Program-made: the position numbers and the translations under genes
Shown here: positions 50,503 through 62,374 of the stretch, one piece after another
Layout of the letters: each line of letters starts with the position of its first letter
Position numbering within the stretch: position 1 is the stretch's first letter
The notes under the pieces: generated by a model
What the model was told of the DNA's origin: nothing
What the model saw: the letters and a program-made list of their open reading frames with translations, nothing else
The model's database searches: none
Assembly: GCF_042453785.1 (NCBI RefSeq)
Contig: NC_091668.1
Coordinates: forward strand, 24,461,001-24,525,000
Length of the DNA: 64,000 nucleotides
From: Malus domestica
Lineage: Eukaryota; Streptophyta; Magnoliopsida; Rosales; Rosaceae
Reading direction: 5' to 3'

Positions 50503-52998
50503 TCAAAATCCTTCCAAGTAATGGATATTGAAGACTTTTTGGATTCGTAAAAAAAAATCTTGCATTCTTATCAACATATAATGTCTCCATAACTTCACAG
50601 CAAGGATGATAATCGTGACTTCCAAATCACCAGTAGGGTAATTCATCTCATGAGGTTCCATTTGTCGTGAAACATATACAATCACCCTAACATTTGCATC
50701 AACATGCCTCCAATACCATTCAAGAAACATCACTAAAAATTTATGATTACCACTATTCTCTGGGAATACCAAAATACGTGCATGAGTGAGGAAATACTTC
50801 AGTTGTTGAATCCTTTGCTCACAATTTCCTTCCCACTCATACATAACCTCTTTCTCAACAGTCTCGTCAATGACAAAGCAATGACTGAAAAATCTTTCAC
50901 AACCATCCAAGATAGCCTGGTAAGCTAAGAAATTCCGAATCTCAATTACAGTTCGTGGTTGTTCCAATTCCTCAATTTCTGCTATCTTTTAAGGATTCAC
51001 TTGAATACCTTAAGAATATATAACAAATCTCGGAATGCCACCTGATTCATCTAACTTTAGCATTTGCTACTTAGCATACAACCGACATTCTTCCAATCTT
51101 TATTCCACCGACTTAATACGTTTACATGCTCTGCTCTGGCTCAGAATATGCCAGAATATCTTCAATGAAAATGATATCTATTTATCAAGGCATTATTGGA
51201 ATACTTCATCCAATAACTCATAAAACAGCATGAGTATCCATATAGCATCACCATAGTTCATAAAACAATCTTAAGAACAACGTCGCTCATAATCTTTAAT
51301 TGGTAATAACCAGACCTCAATTCAATCTTTGAATCTTCGCACTTACTTCTGAGCTGGTTAAATAAACATCAGTACATCACCATGGATAACGGTTCTCAAT
51401 CGTTACCCGACTCCATTGTCTATAATCAATGAACAGTCTCAAGATCCATTTTCTTCCTCACCAACAAACTGGGGCTCCTCAAAAGTGTTGTACTAGGTTG
51501 AATGAAACTTTTATCAACCAATTCTTTCAACTGAATTTCCAATTCCCTTAACTCATCCTGAACCAATCTCCAATATAAATTTATACCTGGCAACAAATCA
51601 ATAATGAACCTCATATCTCTGCCTGAAGGCAATCCAGGTATACTTTCAAGGAAGACATCAAGAAAAGTCTAACCCCTTTTTGACATTATTCACACTACTC
51701 CAAACAACATCATTTAGCACCACACGAGCTAATATTTTTGACAGCCTTTCGAAAACAATCTCTTTGCTCTCACAGCATAAATAACGGCCTGACTCAATCC
51801 ACTTTGCATACTTACAAAAGTAATCTCTGGTCATCCAGATCGATGGAAAGTACTGGTTTCCCATAACATTTCGTCTTGTCACAATTATAACCAACCAATC
51901 TAATGGAACAGAATTAACTGATACAATATATATTTTATTATTATTAAGCATTCCAAATAAGTACAATACTAACATAAAATAATCTACCGGGTTGCTTGCT
52001 TAACGAATCCACGAATGAGTTATTAATATTACGGTCTGCAGCCCGCAATACTGATAAATCATCGTTGTCTCGATAAGTAGGCAACCACTCTCAAAGATAT
52101 AACATTACTATTTTGTTACTCAATGCAAAATACATACACTCGTCTCAACTACATTTATTTACTACTCTCTAGGTAATAACATACATAATAAGAAATATAT
52201 CAGCCGAAGTCAACTAGAATGACCAATACGGCTGATTCAACTCTTATCTCAATAATACGTCGGCCGGATCCACTCCGCGTGGTCGGTACGGCCGAGCCTA
52301 TAACTCACCAATTTCTCATGTGTCAATCGAATCCACTTCTCATGGTCTGTACGGCTGAACATATAACTCATCAAATCTCTCTGTACTCACGGTCAATCCG
52401 ACCAAACTACTAAATCCATAACTCTGCTGAATCAACACTATGATGTCATAGAAAACTGTTGGGTACAACTGATTCTAGGGACGATTCACAATTCTGTGTC
52501 CCCTCTGTTCACATAAACACATTCATTAATTTCACACTTCCCAAAGTGTTAATTTTGTACCTGCTGCACAAAGTACATTTCCTTTACTCGAGACACCTTG
52601 TCTCAAATATCTGGGATTACCAGTATATCCATCACTTTTACTCTGACCAGCGACATTAAAACCTCAGCTGGAAGAATTAACTCTAGCTTCACTTCTTTCG
52701 AAGCTCTGAATCTTTCTATCTCCTTGATATGACGAATCATTAACTTTATCGTCTTCTTTTAATTCCCATTCATTTCTTATTCTTCTTTATTCTCGTTGAT
52801 CATGTTCTCAGAGTCCTCAAGACTCAACAGCATCTCGTATATTCCTGGTAAGAAGTATAATGGATAGTGGTCACCCAAAATACCACTTCCCTTTTTGCCA
52901 CCCAGCTTAAAACAACATAACACCTCCACCAATAACAACAATATCTGGATGGAACAAGGCAAGTCTGAAAACTTTCTATAATATCCCTCGATCATCAC
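50503..52998 (-). pseudogene. decayed Gypsy gag-pol remnants
   Basis: Read on the minus strand in order: a gag-like tail (LLSLEDSENMINENKEE near 52780), a protease-linker-like stretch (near 51900-51680), the start of a reverse transcriptase (FIIDLLPG, then ELRELEIQLKELVDKSFIQP near 51610-51490), and an RT/RNase H segment (VIEIRNFLAYQ, then VIVYVSRQMEPHEMNYPTGD near 50950-50620). The YxDD catalytic box and integrase core are not visible. The pieces are in different frames with many stops. The gene order confirms the minus orientation of the element. Confidence 0.8.
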
Positions 52999-53489
52999 CT
53001 TCCTTGTCTCATATTTGTAAACTCTTGTTTACTACCATCGATAAATGCCGGAGGGATAAACTTTTCCTTAAACAAGTCCTTAAACAATTTTAAATCGGCT
53101 GTTCCTCCGGTGACAACAATTAATACTCCTGCTTCCATCAGGATACACGTTCATAACTCAAACCAGGTAGTCATCTCGACCCCTTGTCAGAAGGAAGATT
53201 CCTTTGACTTGCATAATCCGAAACATCTTTTCCAAATGGTTAAACCGTTACTTCGCTCCCTCAGGTTCATCATTTCTCTTAAGTGATTCAAATTCAACTC
53301 ATAACCCATCTTAAAATGTCCCTTTTTATAATAGACTGAATCACCCTAATAATAGTTTCCCCTAAACCGTTATATTAGGGAGACTAAATTCCTCTAACTA
53401 AGTGGCTTGCTACGAGGCGGTGTAGTTCTGACAGAATTCACTAGAACTTCTCAAAATGTCCAAGATTGCAACCATGCTCTGATACCAAC

Positions 53490-56109
53490 TGACACACCCC
53501 GTCCCGAAGGAGGGCATGCTGGCCGTCACGTGAGAGTGACGTAACCATTTGCACAGTACGGAAGCTTTAATTATACAATTTATAAGTTGATACACCCGAA
53601 GGTGAGTCCTAATTTTGTCCAATCTGTCAGAACCCCGCTGTATTCCTCGTAGTCACCACACCTTTGTGATTCCTGAACCTGGAGGGGCGCAAAACCAAAA
53701 TTGAGTGGGTCAGTAAAACAATTCTTTTCCAAATCCAAACATTTCTCAAAACGTTGTAACCCCTCTCCGTAAAACCTGTATACTTTCCCAGAAATGTAAA
53801 ATATAAATATACATATATATTCTCAATACTTCATTTCACTTTTTCAACATTTTTCATATCAGTTATGCCATGCCACATCATCTCAACATTTCTCATATTA
53901 ATTATGCCATGCCACATCATCTCAACATTAATAAGGTATGAATGCATCAACATAATCATATCAGGTGCAAGAAAGTAATCAACCGTAGGCCCTCTAATAG
54001 CCCTGTACGGTTGAACCTAGAGCTCAAAATCTATCATTATCACTCTACCGGAGTCACCTCTGTGACCCGTCCGGCCTTCTGCACGCAAGTTACGCTCTAG
54101 TGCTTCTCATAAATCATCTGTGCACATAATCTAAGATCACCCACCAGTCGGAATCTCACTAACACTCTCGCGACTGGTCTGTCGTACCCACTCCGCGTGG
54201 ACTGTACGACTAGCATCTACTTGGATCCAAGGCGAGCGTGCGATGCGGTGAATACTATAAGCACTAAACCATGGTGCAGGATTTGAGCTCAATATATATC
54301 ATCATCATCATAACAGTAATTAAATACTCATCTGTGCGTCCACCGCACCATTTCATACATATGCATCATAAATCAATTCTTACCTGTGCGTCCACCGCAC
54401 CAATTCATACATATGCATCATATATTAATTCATGCATGGCATTTCAACTCACATTTCTATATACTTTTCATATCAATTCTATGCATGGTATTTCACTTCC
54501 CGTTTTTCCACATAACTCATATGCATTTCATTTTAAACATAATTTCATGCATTTTCAATTCTGGGAAAACGTTAAGTATATATATATATATACGGAAAAC
54601 AAAACTGCCCACTCACCTGGAGTTCGCCCTACAACTCCCTAGCACAATACGCCAAGGCGTCATGACGATCGGCGCCTAAAACAATAATCAATTCCAACCT
54701 CAGAATTCATATCGATAGAATATATAACTTATATAAAATACGTCACTACGTAGATTGATCCGGAAGATCCACCCCTCAGATTTTAAATCCATAACTTCCA
54801 GAGATCCACATTATACCTCTAGGACAACAACCTAAAATTTCATTACCATCCAACGGTCGGATCTCCGTCAATTTCCAAAACTAAGTGACGGTTAACATTT
54901 TATATTATGGACTTACAATTCCAATTCCGGAAGATCCGTAACTCGGATTCCCAATCCGTAAGTTCCAATAATCCTCAAATATTACGTATTACAACGTATC
55001 AAAGTTTGGTGACGATCCAACGGTCGGATCATCAATTCACATTTTCACCTAAATGTGAAAACTATAAAACGTTATTTGAACACCTAACCAACAATCTTCA
55101 ATAACTTTCTCATACGGTGTTCAATTTAGGTATATGAATATACCACAGTGATCTACTCGACGTCATGGACGTCGACATATTTTTAAAATAATTTTTTTTT
55201 TATTTTTTATTTTTACTGTAGCACCTTCTTCTTCCTTGGGTCGCCGGACTGGTTTTTCCGGCGGCCGTTTTCTGGGCAGTTTTTCAAATTGCCATAACTT
55301 TGTCATTTCTCAACGAAATCAAGTGATTCAAAAACGAAAGTTGTAGCCCTTGAAGAGACAAAGAGAATGGTACCTTGCACAACACCTAGTTAGCCGTGGT
55401 TTGGCCGGAAACTGCCTCGAAAGCCTCGGAGGTCGCCGGAAACTGGGTATTTTTCAAATGAGTATAACTTCTTCAATACTCAACGAAATTGAGTGAAACA
55501 AAAAGGAAAGTTGTAGTACTTGACGAGACGAAGAGATTGATACCTACCTCGACTCCTAACTCGCCGGGGATTCGCCGGAAAATTCCTCGAAAGCTCCGGC
55601 CAAACTTTGAACTTGTCAATCTCCGTGTTCTTACGTCCAAAAACTTCCAACGAAGCACTCCGAGCTTCCTTGGGACCTCACTAAGCCCGCTGTGATCTTG
55701 TTTTAGCCTAAAACGTAGTCATTTAGAAGATCATGAACAATACCATTTCACGGGAACTTTGAAACTAGGGTTTTTCGAAGCAAAACTTACCTGAAATTGA
55801 TGTCTACGTGATCGTGGAAGTTCCAGGAGTCCAAATGTGGTCTTATCTTGGACGTTTGTTTATGTTTTAGGTGGTTTTGGGTGAGGTTGAGCGTCGGAGA
55901 GGAAGAGAGAGAACTGAGAGTGAGAGAGAGTCGTGAGGGAAGAGAGATAGAGAGACAAGGTACGGGAATTGGGGAAGGTTTTGATGGATGTGGGGATCCC
56001 ACGTGTCCAACTCAATCCAAATTGTTAAATTTTCGCCCCTTAGTCCCGTTTAAGGGCATTTTCATCTTTTCATGTCCTCGGAATTAAAATTCCGGGACGG
56101 GCTGTCACA
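53490..56109 (-). repeat. Gypsy LTR, 5' copy (element orientation)
   Basis: Nearly identical to 47002-49623 (five substitutions and a 2-bp shorter AT run near 54578). It abuts the primer-binding site, so it is the 5' LTR of the minus-strand element and would carry its promoter. Confidence 0.95.
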
Positions 56110-56564
56110 ATAATCCAATTTGATAATAATCCAATTTCATAATAATCCAATTTAATGAATAATAATCCAATTTGATAAAAAAAAATCCTAATATAAAACA
56201 TGGTGATGAATAATAATCCAATTTGATAATAATCCAATTTAATGAATAATAATCCAATTTCATAATAATCCAATTTAATGAATAATAATCCAATTTCATA
56301 AAAAAAAAAATCCTAATATAAAACATGGTGATGAATAATAATCAAATTTGATAATAATCCAATTTAATGAATAACAATCCAATTTCATAATAATCCAATT
56401 TGATAAAAAAATAATCCTAATATAAAACATGGTGATGAATAATAATCCAATTTGATAATAATCCAATTTAATGAATAATAATCCAATTTGATAATAAAAA
56501 AACCTAATATTAATGAATAATAATCCAATTTGATAAAAAAATAATCCTAATATAAAACATGGTG
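56110..56564. repeat. AT-rich minisatellite, right part
   Basis: Continuation of the array at 46760-47001: repeated CCAATTTGATAATAATCC, CCAATTTAATGAATAATAAT and CCTAATATAAAACATGGTGA segments. Copies vary in length because sub-units are gained or lost. The minus-strand ORFs rich in Tyr, Ile and Leu come from this repeat and are not genes. Confidence 0.85.
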
Positions 56565-56605
56565 ATTGTTAACATTACGTAATTACTTAAAAAAATTAAC
56601 ATGTA
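56565..56605. repeat. 41-bp unit repeated across the Copia insertion
   Basis: The unit starts ATTGTTAACATTAC and ends AATTAACATGTAA. A second copy starts at 61882, directly after the Copia element, with three substitutions. The Copia TSD (ATTGT) is also the first five bases of the unit. Copia therefore landed at the start of the second copy of a pre-existing tandem duplication. Confidence 0.75.
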
Positions 56606-56610
56606 ATTGT

Positions 56611-56852
56611 TGTTAACTCAGTATCTCAGATTCTATGAAGATAGAGAGAGAGAGAAAGAGAAAGAGAAAGAGAATTGTAGAGAGAATTCAGAGGGAAAAT
56701 ATGATTGTATTAATATCTTTCTTAATCAGGAAGCTATTACAAGATGGAGTATTTATATCCATAGCAAACCGACTCTTCTAACAAATATAACAGACAAGCT
56801 AATCTGTTTACATGTGGCATCATCTCAGCCTTACATTCTTATACTTCTAACA
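56611..56852 (-). repeat. Copia LTR, 3' copy (element orientation)
   Basis: The 242-bp LTR includes a GA-rich tract near 56643-56674. The pol stop codon (56849-56847) lies just inside it. Confidence 0.95.
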
Positions 56853-59800
56853 TCCCCCCGCAATCTCATGCTGGGAACTGCCAAGCATTAGATTGGTACA
56901 ATGAATCTTAAACAAAGGAGCACTCAAACCTTTTGTGAGAATATCCGCAAATTGTTCTTGAGAAGAAACAAATTGAACAATCAATTGGTTCCTGGCAACC
57001 CTCTCTCGAACAAAGTGAACATCTATCTCAATATGCTTAGTGCGCGGATGTTGTACTGGATTGAAGGATAAGGCAATTGCGGAAAGATTATCACAAAACA
57101 ACACATGAGTAAAACGAACAGAAACCTTCAAAAAAGCCAGAAGTTGTTGTATCCAGTCTAACTCAGCAGCCGTGGAAGATAGTGCCCGATACTCAGCTTC
57201 AGTAGAGGATCGAGAAACAGTTTGTTGTTTCTTAGATGACCAAGATATGGGATTGGTACCTAAGAAGACAACTAAACCGGTTGTAGACCTCCTATCATTA
57301 GGATCTCCTGCCCAGTCAGCATCACTAAAAGATTTGAGATTCAAATCACCCTTGGAATATGTGAGCCCCAGATGCATAGTCCCTTTTAAGTACCGTAAGA
57401 TCCTCTTCACTGCTGTAAAATGAGAATTCATTGGTACTTGCATAAACTGGCACACCTGATGAACAGAAAAGGCAATATCGGGCCTGGTAAATGTAAGGTA
57501 CTGAAGAGCCCCTACTATACTCTTGTACATGGTTGGATTGTTATATGGCTGACCATCATCCTTCAATAGCCGATTATAAGGGAGACATGGAGTATCACAG
57601 GATTTAGAACCAATCATTTCTGTTTTATGCAGCAGATCCCGGATGTATTTAGTATGTGATAAGAACAGACCATTTGTATGCCGAGTAATCTGAATACCCA
57701 AGAAAAAATGGAGAGTTCCCAAATCCTTTATATCAAACTCAGTTTTGAGAGAGTGAATGACCTGTGTAATGGCTGCAGAACTGCTCCCTGTGATGATTAT
57801 ATCATCAACATACAACAATAAAATCACAACAGATTCACCAGCATGCTTGACAAAAAGAGAAGAATCAGAATATGTATGTTGAAACCCCAGAAAAGGTAGA
57901 AATGCAGTAAACCTTTCATTCCAAGCCCGAGGGGCTTGTTTCAACCCATAGAGGGACTTGTGTAACTTACAAACGAACTCAGGGTGTGTAGCATCTACAA
58001 ACCTTGGAGGTTGAGCCATATATACCTCTTCTTGAAGAACTCCATGCAAAAAAACGTTTTTGACATCAAGTTGTCGAAGGGGCCAATCAAATTGAGCTGC
58101 TAATGCCAAAACTAACCTGACAATAGTTGGCTTTACTACAGGACTGAAGGTTTCTCCATAATCTAAACCAGGTTCTTGGCTAAACCCTTTGGCGACCAAC
58201 CGAGCTTTATGCCGAGCTATAGATCCATCAGAGTGCTTTTTGACCTTGAAGACCCATTTGCAGCCCACTAAGTTCTTTTGAGGTGGTAGAGGAACCAAAC
58301 TCCATGTCCCTTGTTTATACAATGCATCGAGTTCTTCTGTCATAGCATTGAACCAAACTGGAACCTTCAGTGCAGATTTGTAAGTAGCAGGTTCAACCAA
58401 AGAAAGATCAACAGGTGGAGACTCATCAAATGTGGTCAAGAGTGCCTTCTTCTTAACAATTCCACTTTTACTCCTTGTTTGCATAGGATGTAAATTGAGG
58501 GGAGGTATTGGTAATACAACTTGTAGACTATCAGAACTAAAAGCAGTTGCCACAGGGAGCTCAGGACAGGAATTTGCAGCTGCAGTAATGGACTGAGAAA
58601 CAGGATTTGAGGTTATTGGTTGTGAGGGGGAGTGGAAACAGAATGATGTAATGGTGGAACAACAGCACTATGAGATGATAAACTTGGTGACACAGGTATA
58701 GAAGATGTATGTGATGATGAATGAGATGGGAATGTAACTAATTCATTAAGACTATTAGGGATAGGTAAAGGATGTGTAAAAGAAGCTGTTGTAGAAGACT
58801 GTGTAGATATCTTATGTAGAGAAGTAACTGTTGTCAATAAGGCTGCATAAGGAAACTCTGACTCATCAAATATCACATGTCTAGAAATGTAGAATCTGTG
58901 ACTTAACACCTCATAACAGATATACCCTTTATATTTAGAAACATACCCAAGAAAAACACATTTGGTTGTTTTTGGTTGCAATTTAGTATTGTTGTAAGGC
59001 TTAAAAAGAGGATAACAGGTACACCCGAAAACCCTTAAGTGGGAAATGGCAGGTAAATCCCCAAACAAAAGCTCAAAAGGTGACTTATTCTGCAAAGTTA
59101 CAGAGGGCATCCTATTGATGAGATAATTAGCAGTTTGACAACCAAATGACCAAAAATGGGATGGCAGTTGAGCATTTTGGAGAAGTGTAATAGTGGTTTC
59201 GACCAAGTGTCTATGTTTCCTTTTTGCTAAACCGTTTTGCTCAGGGGTATAAGGACAAGAAATTTGATGGGAAATGCCTTTTTCTTTAAGAAACCTTTGA
59301 AATCTGTGACTAAGGTATTCCCCACCCCCATCACTTTGCAACATTTGAAGTGAAACTGAGAATTGATTCAACACAAATGAATAAAAACCAACAAATGAGT
59401 CAAACAAATCTGATTTATTGATGAGAGGAAACAGCCAACAAAACCGAGTACATTCATCAATGAATGTTACATAATATCGAAAACCATCAGCAGAAATACA
59501 TGGTGCGGGCCCCTAAATGTCACTATGAACAACTTCAAAAGGTTTAACAGCCTTATTGACACTACAATGAAATGGCAGTTTGCTAAACTTGCCTTCTAAG
59601 CAGCTTTGACACAACACAGGTAATGATGCTTTTGTACAAGATATTTTAGCTTTACTGAGCATTAAAGACACAATGGGGTTTGAAGGATGACCTAGTCTAC
59701 TGTGCCAAATAGTAGATGTGACAAGCTGACCAAGGAAAGCTGTGGGTTGCAAAATCGATTTCTGAGATGCAGGATGATGATTGGCAAGTGAAGGTATTGG

Positions 59801-61381
59801 ATATAGCCCATTACTGCAAATTCCTTTGAACAGTATCCTCCCTGTAGCCTTGTCCTGTATCCAAAAATTATATGCATCAAATATAAGCCAACAGTTGTTG
59901 TCAAGGCAGAGTTTATGCACAAATAACAAGTTTTGAGACAATTTAGGCACATATAGTATAGAATTCAGCTTAATGGGATGAACATGAGGTTTGAGAATTG
60001 TACTCCCAATATGATATACTGTCAGACCTTCACCATTAACAGTGTGCACTGTTTCAGAAGTAGGATAAGGAGTGGCCAAGGTCAAGTTGTTGAAATCAGC
60101 AGTCATATGGTTGGTTGCACCGGAGTCCGCAATCCAAACTTGAGGTGAAGTGGCTGGAGTAGAGGACATTCCAGGTGTGGACTGTGAGGGTTGAGAAAAC
60201 ACAGTGTTCATTGCTTGCATAGAGTATTGTGGAGGAGAGGAATGAGGGAACAGGCCAAACTGTGGGTGTGATAGGCGAGGATCTTTATCCTTGTGAAAAT
60301 AATACTGAGCAGTATGATTCTGTCGGCCACAAATGTAACACTTAGGCTTGGACCAGAATTGGTTAGGACAGGAAGGTGCAGTGTGGCCTTCTTGATAGCA
60401 CAGTTGACAAGTATTAGAAGGATCAGGATAACTACCATAAGCTGACTGAGGTGCATGACCAAGAAGACCTGGACTTGGTGTTGGAAGCACTCGAGTTTGA
60501 GTATTATATGACTGCATTGGCATGTTGAATCTGTTGCCTTGAGTAAACTTGCCATTGCCTTTGTATTTATTGTTGTATTGCCTAAAACCATAGTTGGATT
60601 GCCCAGAATTAGAAGAATGACCAGAAGAATGATCACTAGAACCCCTGTCAGTGGTAGAAGAATTGGTAGCCAACATTGCAGACAACACCTGAGCATTAGT
60701 ACTGGCATTAACAATTTCTTCCTCAGCAAGCAATTGAGATCGAAATTCTTTCAACGAGATGACCTTTTCTCTTCCACGAATGACACACCGAAATGTGTTA
60801 TATTCAGGAGGTAATCCATTTAAAGCCAAAATCACAATATCTTCATCTTCAAATAACACTCATGCAGCAGAGAGATAATCTCGAGCCTCTTTGATTCGCT
60901 GCAGATACTGAGAAATTGTATTGGAACCTTTTTTAATGTTTTGTAAATCAGACTTCATCTGAAAGATACTAGTTCTTGAAACCGTCGAAAAATTGTCTTT
61001 GAGACGAGTCCAAATGTCCTGAGAACTAGTACTCCCAATAGCGCAAGAAACAGCTACAGGGGACAGTGTAGTAGTTATCAACTGCATAAGTGCACGATCA
61101 TGCATTTTCCACACTTTATATTCATCAGTTTCAACATTAGCAGATGAATCACCAGAACTGACTTCAGACGCAACAAAAGAAGAAGATACAAAACGAGGAG
61201 GACATGGGGACGGACCATCAACAAACCCCATAATTCCATATCCCTCCAGCATTAATTCCATTTGAAAATGCCAATTAAGGTAATTAGAGTCATCCAATTT
61301 AACATTCACAGAAGTGGACACAGAGGAAATCAACCCAGTAATCGGAGATTGCAAAATCTGAAGTTGCAAAGCCGTAACCAT
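56847..61381 (-). pseudogene. Copia gag-pol polyprotein, two stops and one frameshift
   Basis: Starts at ATG 61381. Gag includes LDDSNYLNWHFQMELML. Zinc-knuckle-like motifs (CQLCYQEGHTAPSC, CYICGRQNHTAQYY) precede the protease (WIADSGATNHMT) and the GAG-pre-integrase segment (WHSRLGHPSN). The integrase core has SDGGGEYLSHRF and YTPEQNGLAKRKHRHLVE. The RT has CKWVFKVKKHSDGS and YVDDIIITG. RNase H has SDADWAGDPNDRRSTTG and SSTEAEYRALS. Breaks: TGA at 60862-60860 within gag, TAG at 59515-59513 at the start of the integrase, and a frameshift at about 58613. The RT-RNase H part alone is open for 568 codons, down to a stop inside the 3' LTR. As read it cannot make a full polyprotein. Confidence 0.93.
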
Positions 61382-61639
61382 GATTGTATACAAACAAACG
61401 GAGGGAAATAATACCTTTCTGTGGCTCAGACAAAAAAGCAAACACCTGGTGTGCAGTCGGAAAACACCCAGAAAACAAGAATCGCGACTTGATGTAGAAA
61501 CCCTAGAATCTTGAACACCAAGAGAAATCACTAAGAGAAGAGACGATTCAGCACCAGAGTAGCAGACGAAGACTTGTAGAATGCGGAAGCAACGAAGGAT
61601 CGGATCTTTACGCGTGAGCAACAATGGCGATTGATACCA

Positions 61640-61881
61640 TGTTAACTCAGTATCTCATATTCTATGAAGATAGAGAGAAAGAGAAAGAGAAAAAGAAAGA
61701 GAATTGTAGAGAGAATTCAGAGGGAAAATATGATTGTATTAATATCTTTCTTAATCAGGAAGCTATTACAAGATGGAGTATTTATATCCATAGCAAACCG
61801 ACTCTTCTAACAAATATAACAGACAAGCTAATCTGTTTACATGTGGCATCATCTCAGCCTTACATTCTTATACTTCTAACA
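61640..61881 (-). repeat. Copia LTR, 5' copy (element orientation)
   Basis: Matches 56611-56852 except for three substitutions in or near the GA-rich tract. It abuts the primer-binding site. Confidence 0.95.
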
Positions 61882-62374
61882 ATTGTTAACATTACTTAAT
61901 TACTTACAAAAATTAACATGCAAGTATTAATTACGTTAAAAAATTAACTACGAGTCCACACAAATTTATTTGTTGTTGTATAAATTACAATAATATAAAT
62001 ATAAGTTTGTAAACTTACCTTAAATATGGAACCCTTTGTGTTCAAGCTTTGGAATGGATCTGGAATGGCTTTGAAAATGGTAAGGGAAGAAGAAGAAACG
62101 AAAATACTCCACCTCTGATAAGGTGAAAGAATTTAACAGACAATGACACACTGTTTTGCATGTGAAAGAATATCACGGACTCACAGTGAAAGCACTATTA
62201 TTTGCTGTCCATGGTCTGAAATTGCAAAAAGTTATTTGGATCATTGGATCACAGAGCTAGAGAGAGTTATAAAGTAAAACCTACTAGCATACAAGAGAGA
62301 GTTATAAAGTAAAACACACGAATTCAAAGCGTAGGTAAAAGTGCAGTCAAGTAGAACCATAATTAAAGTACAAC
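61882..62374. other. possible 5' leader of the hAT gene, then unassigned DNA
   Basis: Begins with the second copy of the 41-bp unit. On the minus strand, sequence ending ATATTTAAG at about 62021 is followed by a good donor (GTAAGTTT). It could be a non-coding first exon of the hAT transposase, whose next acceptor (ATGTAG) lies at about 46594. This would make an intron now about 15 kb long because of the Gypsy and Copia insertions. This is an inference only. No terminal repeat of the hAT element was found here. Confidence 0.35.

Larger units (their letters stand above)
47002..56109 (-). mobile_element. Ty3/Gypsy-type LTR retrotransposon, non-autonomous
   Basis: Two direct repeats of 2,622 and 2,620 bp (47002-49623 and 53490-56109) start TGACACACC and end CTGTCACA, and are flanked by the 5-bp TSD ATAAT (46997-47001 and 56110-56114). 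On the minus strand the internal part starts with TGGTATCAGAGC (53487-53476), the initiator-Met tRNA primer-binding site, 2 nt after the LTR. It ends with a purine tract AAGGAGGGAAGAT (49636-49624) beside the other LTR. I count 5 substitutions and one 2-bp AT indel between the LTRs, so insertion was recent. The 3.9-kb interior has only decayed gag-pol traces, which implies mobilisation by proteins from a related element. Confidence 0.95.
56611..61881 (-). mobile_element. Ty1/Copia-type LTR retrotransposon
   Basis: LTRs of 242 bp each (56611-56852 and 61640-61881) start TGTTAACTCAG and end CTTCTAACA, with the 5-bp TSD ATTGT on both sides (56606-56610 and 61882-61886). The LTRs differ at three positions by my count. 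On the minus strand the primer-binding site TGGTATCAATCG begins next to the right LTR (61639); its first eight bases match the initiator-Met type. A purine tract GCGGGGGGA (56861-56853) lies beside the left LTR. The gene order gag, protease, integrase, RT, RNase H is that of Copia. The element is nearly complete but its polyprotein is broken. Confidence 0.96.

Noticed and set aside
56070-56326. Tyr/Ile/Leu-rich repetitive peptide ORFs
   Set aside because: Translations of the AT-rich minisatellite, with no other coding signal.
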